This document shows, piece after piece, positions 25,328 through 32,452 of a stretch of DNA of 64,000 bases. The first letter of the stretch is position 1, and each line of letters begins with the position of its first letter. Both the position numbers and the translations under genes were made by a program. Source of the DNA: Bradyrhizobium iriomotense (GTDB lineage: Bacteria > Pseudomonadota > Alphaproteobacteria > Rhizobiales > Xanthobacteraceae); contig NZ_BSOW01000023.1 in NCBI RefSeq assembly GCF_030160715.1, positions 1 to 64,000 on the forward strand. The letters are read 5' to 3'. A model generated the notes under the pieces. It ran no database searches. It was not told where the DNA came from and saw only the letters and a program-made list of their open reading frames with translations.

Positions 25328-25990
25328 TCACGTCAGCACCTTCACCCCGCCGGTCGACGTTACGCGGCCTTGGCGCAGCATGACGATCTGGGTGGCGAGC
25401 TGGCGCAGTTCGGCGGCGTCGTGGCTGACATAGACCATGGGCACGTTGGCCTCGTCGCGGAGCCGCACGAGGTAGGGCAGGATCTCGAGCTTGCGGCCTT
25501 CGTCCAGCGCGCCGAGCGGCTCGTCGAGCAGCAGCAGCCGCGGCTTGGACAACAATGCGCGTCCGAGCGCGACGCGCTGGCGTTCGCCGCCTGAGAGCTT
25601 TCCGGGCCGGCGGTCGCGCAGGGCGCCGATGTCGAGCAGATCGACGATGCGCTTCTCCTGCGCCGGATCATGCGCGAGGTGGTTCATCCGCCGGCCATAG
25701 TCGAGGTTCTGCGCGACGTTCAGATGCGGAAACAGCCGCGCATCCTGAAATACGTAGCCGATGCGTCGGCGATAAGCCGGCACGTGGATGCCGGCTGCCG
25801 TGTCGTCGACGGTGTCGCCGTCGATGACGATGCTGCCGCGATCCGGTCGCAACAGGCCTGCGATCATGTTGACGAGCGTGGTCTTGCCGGAGCCTGACGC
25901 GCCGAACAGGCCGGTGACGCGGCCTTCGCTCGCGAAGGAGGCTTGAAGCGAGAACTCACCGAGCTGTTTTTCGACGTCGACGCGCAGCAT
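25328..25990 (-). CDS. modC: Molybdate ABC transporter ATPase, short form
   Basis: A 220-residue ATPase. Walker A GASGSGKTT, signature LSGGERQRVALGRALL and Walker B LLLLDEPLGALD are all present. Usual ModC proteins are near 350 residues, with a C-terminal Mop/TOBE domain that binds oxyanion; here the gene ends right after the ATPase core. It follows modB by 3 bp in the operon modA-modB-modC. The short form may be a natural variant that lacks direct molybdate feedback. Confidence 0.9.
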   Translation of the reverse strand: MLRVDVEKQLGEFSLQASFASEGRVTGLFGASGSGKTTLVNMIAGLLRPDRGSIVIDGDTVDDTAAGIHVPAYRRRIGYVFQDARLFPHLNVAQNLDYGRRMNHLAHDPAQEKRIVDLLDIGALRDRRPGKLSGGERQRVALGRALLSKPRLLLLDEPLGALDEGRKLEILPYLVRLRDEANVPMVYVSHDAAELRQLATQIVMLRQGRVTSTGGVKVLT

Positions 25991-25993
25991 GGG

Positions 25994-26692
25994 TCAGTTT
26001 CCGTGCAGCCGTGCGGTCGCGCGCCGCGCGAACCATTCGGCCGCGATCAGCGCGCCGAGCGCGAGCACGATCGAGATGATCACGAGCCGTCCCGCAGCGG
26101 CGTCGCCGTCCGGCGTCTGGATCAGCGAATAGATGGCGGAGGAGATCGTCTGGGTCTCGCCGGGAATGTTGGAGACGAAGGTGATGGTCGCGCCGAACTC
26201 GCCGATGGCCTTGGCAAAGCCGAGCACCATGCCGGCGAGCACGCCGGGAAGCGCGAGCGGCAGCGTGACCGTCAAGAACACCTTCCAGGGTGCAGCACCC
26301 AGCGTCTCCGCGGCCTGCTCTAGCCTGCGGTCGATCGCCTCGATCGAGAGCCGGATCGGGCGCACCAGCAGCGGAAACGACATGATGCCGCAGGCGAGTG
26401 CGGCGCCGGTCCAGCGGAAGGCGAAGACGATGCCGAGATAATCCGCAAGGAAGCCGCCGACGAGGCCGCGCCGGCCAAAGGTCAGCAAGAGCAGATAGCC
26501 CGTGACGACCGGCGGCAGCACCAGGGGCAGATGCACCAGCGCGTCGAGCATCGATTTGCCCCAGAAATCACGCCGCGCCAGCAGCCATGCCAGCGCGATG
26601 CCGAACGGCGTCGCCACCAGCGTCGCGATGATCGCGACCCGCAAGGAAAGCAGGATCGCGGTCCATTCAGCCGATGTGATCGCGGACATCAA
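25994..26692 (-). CDS. modB: Molybdate ABC transporter permease
   Basis: A 232-residue permease with about five helices and the EAA loop (EAIDRRLEQAAETLGAAPWKVFLTVTLPLALPGVLAGMVLGFAKAIGEFG, shown in part) that contacts ModC. It forms the membrane channel of the molybdate importer feeding molybdenum-cofactor enzymes such as nitrate reductase or, in diazotrophs, nitrogenase. It lies between modA and modC with short gaps. Confidence 0.94.
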   Translation of the reverse strand: MMSAITSAEWTAILLSLRVAIIATLVATPFGIALAWLLARRDFWGKSMLDALVHLPLVLPPVVTGYLLLLTFGRRGLVGGFLADYLGIVFAFRWTGAALACGIMSFPLLVRPIRLSIEAIDRRLEQAAETLGAAPWKVFLTVTLPLALPGVLAGMVLGFAKAIGEFGATITFVSNIPGETQTISSAIYSLIQTPDGDAAAGRLVIISIVLALGALIAAEWFARRATARLHGN

Positions 26693-26702
26693 GTCGCAAG
26701 CA

Positions 26703-27485
26703 TCAAGTCGTGGGGCTGATCAGGAACTTGAAGCCGTACTTCTCGAGGATGGTCTTGGCCGTCGTCGAGCGCAGGAAGGCGAGATAGTCGTTGGTCTCGG
26801 GCTTCGCGGTCGTGGTCGCAGCGACCGGATAGATGATCGCGGGATGCGAATCGGCGGGGAAGGTGCCGACGATCTTGACGCCGGGCTCGACCTTGGCGTC
26901 GGTCGAATAGACGATGCCGAGCGCGGCCTCGCCGCGTGCCACCAGCGTCAGCGCGGCGCGCACGCTCTCGGCCATAGCGAATTTCGGCTCGGCCGCCTGC
27001 CACGCACCGAGCTTCTCAAGCGCGGCCTTGGCGTATTTGCCGACCGGGACCGACTTCACGTCGCCGGTCGCGATCTTGCCGTCGCCGGCGAGTTTTGCGA
27101 GATCAAAACCCTGGGCGATCGTGACATTGTCGATCTTCGAATCCTTCGGCGCGATCAGCACGATGCTGTTGCCGAGCAGATTGACGCGTGTCGGCTCGTT
27201 GATGGTCTTCTTGCCGACGGCATAATCCATCCAGTCGGTGTCGGCGGAGACGAACACGTCGGCGGGTGCGCCCTGCTCGATCTGCTTGGCGAGCACCGAG
27301 CTTGCGGCATAGCTGACCGTGAACTTGACGCCGGCCTTGGCAGTGTAGGCCGCGTCGATCTCGTCGAGCGCGTTCTTCATCGAGGCGGCGGCGAAAACGG
27401 TGATGGTCTCGTCCTCGGCCTGGGCCGGCGCGAAGGCCACGAGCAGAATGACGAACGCAGAGACAAGTGCGGGAAGGCGTGACAT
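26703..27485 (-). CDS. modA: Molybdate-binding periplasmic protein
   Basis: A 260-residue protein with a Sec signal (LVSAFVILLVAFAPAQA) and the ModA sequence ITVFAAASMKNALDEI, AASSVLAKQIEQGAPADVFVSAD and YPVAATTTAKPE. Residues in FAAASM and ASSVL are the usual oxyanion ligands. Start ATG 27485 is preferred because GGAG precedes it and the signal peptide begins there. It is first in the operon. I saw no clear ModE box upstream. Confidence 0.94.
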   Translation of the reverse strand: MSRLPALVSAFVILLVAFAPAQAEDETITVFAAASMKNALDEIDAAYTAKAGVKFTVSYAASSVLAKQIEQGAPADVFVSADTDWMDYAVGKKTINEPTRVNLLGNSIVLIAPKDSKIDNVTIAQGFDLAKLAGDGKIATGDVKSVPVGKYAKAALEKLGAWQAAEPKFAMAESVRAALTLVARGEAALGIVYSTDAKVEPGVKIVGTFPADSHPAIIYPVAATTTAKPETNDYLAFLRSTTAKTILEKYGFKFLISPTT

Positions 27486-27681
27486 CGGAAGCGCTCCATG
27501 CGCGCATGCAGGCGCGCCCAATTGGCGCGCGCAAAACGGCGTTGGTTGAGTTAGGGCTGCGATCGGCGGAAGCGCTGTTCCGACAATCCCGACCGACTTA
27601 CGGTCCGTCGGGATATCGCCGGGCGGACCATAACAGGCTGGCGGAACAGGTCAAAGGCGGCTTTTGGTCCGCGTTGACCGC

Positions 27682-28203
27682 CTACTCCGCCGGCAGGATC
27701 GCGATCGAGACGGAATTGTCCTTCGCGCCGCTGACCTGGAGTACAAAAGGCTTGGCCGAAAGCTCGTATTTCATGGTCTTGCGGATGCCGTCGCAGTCGG
27801 TCGCGCCGCTGAAGGCAACGGGCTTGAGGAAATGCCCGTCCTGGACCACGTCGACCCAGGCGCCTGCCGACAGGCTGATGGTGTAGACGCCGGCCTTGGG
27901 TGTGGTCTTGAAGCTGGCAAAGCCGGCAAAGGTGCCGTCCTTCGGCACGCGCTCCGGCGGGGAGGGCAGCTTGGCTTCGCTTGGCGCGACCAGCGCCAGC
28001 GTGATGGCCGATGACGGAAACGCCGCCTGCTCGCCGCCGGAGGCGAGCTTGGCACGGTCCGGCGCGGTGAGCGCAGTGCGCTCCCGCTCGATCGGCCATT
28101 TGAACTTGTCGCAGCCGCTCGGCTCTTCAGCAGCCAGGGCCGAGGTCGCACCGAGCGAAAGCGCGGCGATGAAAGTGAGGATGCGCATGTCAAGTCTCAT
28201 CAT
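27682..28203 (-). CDS. Secreted hypothetical protein
   Basis: A 173-residue protein with a signal peptide (MRILTFIAALSLGATSALA) and a beta-rich body (GTFAGFASFKTTPKAGVYTISLSAGAWVDVV, SGATDCDGIRKTMKYELSAKPFVLQVSGAKDNSVSIAI). The pattern suggests a periplasmic beta-sandwich with one disulfide. The start is ATG 28203 or, more likely, 28188. The function is not recognised. The gap to modA suggests a separate transcript. Confidence 0.75.
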   Translation of the reverse strand: MMRLDMRILTFIAALSLGATSALAAEEPSGCDKFKWPIERERTALTAPDRAKLASGGEQAAFPSSAITLALVAPSEAKLPSPPERVPKDGTFAGFASFKTTPKAGVYTISLSAGAWVDVVQDGHFLKPVAFSGATDCDGIRKTMKYELSAKPFVLQVSGAKDNSVSIAILPAE

Positions 28204-28530
28204 TGGCCACGCGAAAGACGCGGCGCGTGCAGTCAGGCGTGTTGCAGAACGGGATGCGCATCCCGAGACGCCGCCTGCTTACGGCACAGCGGCAAGCCGA
28301 TCCTAGCGCAGTCGAGGGGACGCACCAACTCTCTAGTTCGTCATCCCGGACAAGCGCAGCGAAGCGGAGCGCAGATCCGGGATCCATAGCCACAAGATTG
28401 TGTTTGGCGAAGACTCGGAGTTATCAGCTCGTGCCACAACTACTCCCTGTGGTTATGGGTTCCGGATCTGCGCTGGCGCTTGTCCGGGACGACAGCGGTG
28501 GGTGGGGCGGCAGCTTGCCCACCGCTTCCG
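28204..28530. other. Intergenic region with long dyad repeat
   Basis: No gene is supported in these 327 bp. They contain the repeat at 28340-28493. Confidence 0.45.
28340..28493. repeat. Long imperfect inverted repeat (GTCATCCCGGACAAGCGC type)
   Basis: The left arm GTCATCCCGGACAAGCGC begins at 28340, and its inverse GCGCTTGTCCGGGACGAC ends at 28493. The second half pairs too (GCAGATCCGGGATCCATA with TATGGGTTCCGGATCTGC). The total dyad is about 45 bp per arm around a 60-nt centre. It resembles the abundant intergenic palindromes of Bradyrhizobium. It probably forms a stem in RNA on either strand. Confidence 0.7.
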
Positions 28531-29475
28531 CTACGGCTTCGCGTCCGGTGCGCGCAGCACGGCTTTGCAGGCGGTGGGCATTTGCGCCAGCGTCATCGGC
28601 GGCTTCGGCTTGGGTGGCTCCGGCGGCGGTTTGGGATGCAGCACGCCGTCGCTGAACCAGTAGGCGAGGTCGGACGGCTTGCAGCCTTCATCCTCGGCTT
28701 GCGACGGCTGGCCCTGGCATTCGCCCGCACCGGGCGGACAGCGCATGCGGATGTGGAAGTGATAGTCGTGGCCCCACCACGGCCGGATCTTCGACAGCCA
28801 TGAGCGGTCGCCCTTGGCCTCGCGGCACAGCGCCTTCTTGATCGCGGGATTGACGAAGATGCGTTGCACAGCCGGCTCCTGCGCCGCATCGCGCAGCACC
28901 AGCACGTGGCCCGATGTGAATACCTTCGGATCGATGTCGAGCCGGTCCTCGCGCACCATCATCACCGCGGACGTCTCCTCGCGCTCCTCGCGCGAGAGGC
29001 GATGGTCCGGCATCGGCGTCAGCCAGATGTCGGCATCGAGACCGATCTGGTGGCTGGCATGGCCCGACAGCGCGGGTCCGCCGCGCGGCTGGCCGATGTC
29101 GCCGACCAGAATGCCCGGCCAGCCGGCGTCCTTGTGCGCCTTGGCTGCGAGGCGCTTGATCAGCGCGATCATGTCGGGGTGGCCCCAGTTGCGGTTGCGC
29201 GACAGCCGCATCACCTGCCAGTTCTCGCCATTGAGCGGCATCTGCTCCGCGCCGCCGATGCAGCCCTTGACGTAGGAGCCGAAGACATGCGCCGGCCCCG
29301 TCGACGGCAGCAGTTTGCGCGCGAACAGCTCCTTCGCGCCGATCTTGGGATCGTTGGGATTGGCGAGCGGCGGCAGCGGCTTTGGGTTCACGCTGCCCTT
29401 GTCCTGGGCCAGCGCGCTGCCGGCGTTCAGGAGGACAAGCAGAAGCAAGAGGGGGGCGAGGCGGCAGGGACTCAT
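28531..29475 (-). CDS. mepA: Penicillin-insensitive murein endopeptidase
   Basis: MepA is an M74/LAS zinc endopeptidase that cuts D-Ala-mDAP cross-links of peptidoglycan in the periplasm. The signal peptide is LAPLLLLLVLLNAGSALAQ. Zinc motifs are SGHASHQIGLDADIW and WWGHDYHFHIRM. The C-terminus has a Pro-rich tail (KPPPEPPKPKPP). The ATG at 29475 fits the signal peptide, while the longer frame to 29544 adds a non-hydrophobic lead. Length is 314 residues. Confidence 0.93.
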   Translation of the reverse strand: MSPCRLAPLLLLLVLLNAGSALAQDKGSVNPKPLPPLANPNDPKIGAKELFARKLLPSTGPAHVFGSYVKGCIGGAEQMPLNGENWQVMRLSRNRNWGHPDMIALIKRLAAKAHKDAGWPGILVGDIGQPRGGPALSGHASHQIGLDADIWLTPMPDHRLSREEREETSAVMMVREDRLDIDPKVFTSGHVLVLRDAAQEPAVQRIFVNPAIKKALCREAKGDRSWLSKIRPWWGHDYHFHIRMRCPPGAGECQGQPSQAEDEGCKPSDLAYWFSDGVLHPKPPPEPPKPKPPMTLAQMPTACKAVLRAPDAKP

Positions 29476-29662
29476 GCTGACATCCTTATAACCCAACGCA
29501 GCCTCAGGGTTAAGAATTAGGCTTTCGAGCGGGCACGAACTCACAGCGACTTTACAGGGGCGGGTCCAGGGCGACAGTGCTCGTCAATCCAGTTGGACGT
29601 GAACCGGAACGACAAATAGCGATACATATTCCGGCAGACCAAAGTTCGCTCAGGGAAGTTGC

Positions 29663-31306
29663 ATGCGGCCGACGGATTGGAGATTTTGGAGCGCGCTTTT
29701 TGCCGCCATGGTACTCTTGAGCTATCCAGCCGCGGCCGGGGACCAGTGTGATAGTCCGCAAGACCCCGAGGCGGCGATCATCGACTGTACGCAGAGCATC
29801 AATTCGGGGAAGTGGAAAGGGCGCAATCTGGCGGCTTTCTACAACAATCGGGCGGCCGCTTATCGCGCCAAGGGCGACAACGAGCGCGCGATGGCCGACT
29901 TGAACGAGGCGATCCGGCTCGATCCCAAATTGGCCATGGCCTTCAACAATCGAGGTGCCGCCTATAACGAGCGGGGCGACAACGACCGCGCCATCGCCGA
30001 CTACAATGAGGCCGTCCGCCTCGATCCCAAATTGGCGATGGCCTTCAACAATCGAGGTAACGCCTTCACCGACAAGGGCGACAACAACCGCGCCATTGCC
30101 GATTTCAGTGAGGCGATCCGCCTCGATCCGAAATTCGTCAGGGCCTTCAGCAATCGAGGTGTCGCTTATTACGAGCAGGGCGACACCGAGCGCGCCATCG
30201 CTGACTTCAATGAGGCGATCCGCCTCGATCCCAAATTGGCCAGGGCCTTCATCAATCGAGGCAATGCCTTCAACGACAAGGACGACAACGATCGCGCCAT
30301 CGCCGACTACAGTGAGGCGATCCGCCTCGATCCCCAGCTCGCCATGGCCTTCCAAAATCGCGGGAGCGCCTACCACGACAAGGGCGACAACGACCGCGCC
30401 ATCGCCGACTACAATGAGGCGATCCGCCTCGATCCCAAACACGCCAAGACCTTCCTCGGTCGAGGTATCGCCTTCCGCGACAAGGGCGACAATGACCGCG
30501 CCATCGCCGATTTCAGTGAGGCGATCCGGTTCAATCCCGAATTCGCCAGGGCCTTCCAAAATCGCGGGAGCGCCTACCACCACAAGGGAGACAACGACCG
30601 AGCCGTCGCCGACTTGACCCAGGCGATCCGGCTCGATCCCAAAAATGCCGGCGCCTTCCGCGTTCGAGGTTTGGCTTATCGCGCCAAGGGCGACGGCGAC
30701 CGCGCCATCGCCGACCTGACCGAAGCGATCCGGCTCGATCCCAAAGAGGCCAACACCTTCATCATTCGAGGCATCGCTTATTTCACCAAGGGCGATAACG
30801 ACCGTGCTATCGCCGACTACAACGAAGCGATCCGGCTCGATCCGAAATCCTACCTGGCCTACTCTGCCCGAGGACGTTCATACTTCTCGGCTGGCTCGGC
30901 CGAGAAGGCGCTGGCCGATTTTAACCGGGCAAGTGCGATTGATCCGACCGATGCCTATACGGCGTTGTGGGTCGATATCGCCGGTCAGCGGAACAATCTC
31001 CCGAGCCGTCTGGCGCAAGCCAGCTCCAAGGTCGACATGACCGTCTGGCCGGCGCCTATCATCCGATTGTTCATGAACCAGATGACGCCTGATGCTGTCC
31101 TTGCTGCCATAGACGATCCGGACGCCTCCAAGAGCAAGGACAAGGTCTGCGAGGTCTATTTTTACAGTGGGGAGCTTGCGCTGACGAAGGGGGCGAAGGA
31201 CGAAGCAACTCGCCTTTTTCGTCGGGTCGTAAGCGATTGTCCGCAGGATTTCGACGAACGGGATGGCGCCATTGCTGAACTGAAGGCGCTTGGCGCAGCG
31301 CCGTGA
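29663..31306 (+). CDS. Secreted TPR-repeat protein with about eleven near-identical repeats
   Basis: A 547-residue protein with a signal peptide (FWSALFAAMVLLSYPAAA) and then Cys-containing DSPQDPEAAIIDCTQSINSG. From about residue 67 to 415 there are about eleven 34-residue TPR units of the pattern KGDNDRAIADYNEAIRLDPK-x-A-x-AF-x-NRG. The C-terminal 130 residues are not repetitive (TVWPAPIIRLFMNQMTPDAVLAA, VCEVYFYSGELAL). This kind of protein acts as a scaffold in the periplasm. The ATG at 29663 fits the signal sequence. Confidence 0.88.
   Translation: MRPTDWRFWSALFAAMVLLSYPAAAGDQCDSPQDPEAAIIDCTQSINSGKWKGRNLAAFYNNRAAAYRAKGDNERAMADLNEAIRLDPKLAMAFNNRGAAYNERGDNDRAIADYNEAVRLDPKLAMAFNNRGNAFTDKGDNNRAIADFSEAIRLDPKFVRAFSNRGVAYYEQGDTERAIADFNEAIRLDPKLARAFINRGNAFNDKDDNDRAIADYSEAIRLDPQLAMAFQNRGSAYHDKGDNDRAIADYNEAIRLDPKHAKTFLGRGIAFRDKGDNDRAIADFSEAIRFNPEFARAFQNRGSAYHHKGDNDRAVADLTQAIRLDPKNAGAFRVRGLAYRAKGDGDRAIADLTEAIRLDPKEANTFIIRGIAYFTKGDNDRAIADYNEAIRLDPKSYLAYSARGRSYFSAGSAEKALADFNRASAIDPTDAYTALWVDIAGQRNNLPSRLAQASSKVDMTVWPAPIIRLFMNQMTPDAVLAAIDDPDASKSKDKVCEVYFYSGELALTKGAKDEATRLFRRVVSDCPQDFDERDGAIAELKALGAAP
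29866..30900 (+). repeat. Tandem 102-bp coding repeats of the TPR gene
   Basis: Blocks such as GCGATCCGCCTCGATCCCAA and CGACAACGACCGCGCCATCG recur every 102 bp, once per TPR unit. The DNA is more conserved than coding constraint needs, which points to recent duplication or gene conversion and to instability in copy number. Confidence 0.85.
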
Positions 31307-31362
31307 GCAAGCTTCGTTCCGCTCCTGACCCAAGCGAATGACCGGATCAAAGGACCCAGACA

Positions 31363-32070
31363 ATGAATGGCAGGATGTCTTGGATCAGCCTGTTCGTTGC
31401 CTCGAGCATCGGCGTGTTTAGTGCAGCGGCCGCCGCGCAGCCGGCCGCACCGCCCGCGGGTTACAAGATCGATGAGAATTACACCAAGACATCGCCGGAC
31501 GGCACGACGACGGTCGAGCAATACCTGAACAAGGATACGGACGACTGGAAATGGCAGTTCTGGGCGCGCCGGCAGGGCACATTCACGCTGCTTGATCCGG
31601 AGCCGGCCGGCTATCCCGCGGATTTTATCTTCACCCAGGATCTGAAATGGATCGTCCGCTTGCAAAAGACCGGCTCGGGCGAGTTGTCGCTCTATCTGTA
31701 CCGCCTCGCTCAGGATGGCTACGTACCCGCGAGCAACAAGCCGCTCGGCGACCTGGCGTGGGCCTACCTGAAGACCCGTCCCGATTGGCGAAAGGTCAGG
31801 AAGGAGCCGGAGTATCACATATCGGCGAATCTGGTGCGGGGAATTGAAGAGAACTATCGCTGGCTCGGCGCCGATTGGCCCGCGAACCGTTACATTCTGA
31901 TCAGTCTGTCGGGGGATGCCGACGTCAAGGGCCGCAAGCCCATGCAGACCAGCGTGGTGCACGGCTGGAGTTGCAGATATGATCTGCAGACCGGCAAGTT
32001 CGATGTGCCGGCTCTTCTTTCCGACCACAATGCGAAAGCCGTTGTGCTCCTGTCGCCAGGTGTGGATTAG
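31363..32070 (+). CDS. Secreted hypothetical protein
   Basis: A 235-residue protein with a signal peptide (MSWISLFVASSIGVFSAAAAAQ). The body is Trp/Tyr-rich (YLNKDTDDWKWQFWARRQGTF, NYRWLGADWPANRYILISLSGDAD) and resembles a beta-propeller or lipoprotein-like fold, not recognised. It starts 56 bp after the TPR gene, same strand, so the two secreted proteins may be co-transcribed. Confidence 0.75.
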   Translation: MNGRMSWISLFVASSIGVFSAAAAAQPAAPPAGYKIDENYTKTSPDGTTTVEQYLNKDTDDWKWQFWARRQGTFTLLDPEPAGYPADFIFTQDLKWIVRLQKTGSGELSLYLYRLAQDGYVPASNKPLGDLAWAYLKTRPDWRKVRKEPEYHISANLVRGIEENYRWLGADWPANRYILISLSGDADVKGRKPMQTSVVHGWSCRYDLQTGKFDVPALLSDHNAKAVVLLSPGVD

Positions 32071-32452
32071 GGTTCTCCTCCCGCTGCTGTTCCAAAGTCG
32101 TAGGCCGCAGCGCTGAAAGGCGGCCTGTCTTAACGCCGCAATAACCGTAAGTTGGATTGATCAAAATTCGTGCGAGGACGCCAGGAATGGCCGTGCCCTG
32201 TATGCAATCGGACATAGATTCGGAATCAATTCATTGGGAGCGCGCGTTTTTGCGCCATCCCACCTTCCAATAGCGACCATCGCATTCGTCTATCGCGACG
32301 CTCAAGGCATCGCCGCCTCTCAATCGGGCACGAAAGGTCGATTCGCGCAGTCGCGGCGTGGTGTGCTCGGCGGGCGCCGCGCCCAAGATTACTTTTTTTT
32401 CAGACACTTGTCGGACAAGTTGCGACTGCTGGCGCGAGTGGGACGTGGTAAG

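Noticed and set aside
29552..30583. Long minus-strand open frame over the TPR gene
   Set aside because: It is produced by the regular 102-bp repeat read on the other strand; no start signal and no family.
29866..30900. Possible CRISPR array because of regular spacing
   Set aside because: The units are 102 bp, contiguous, in frame and encode TPR helices; there are no spacers and no cas genes.
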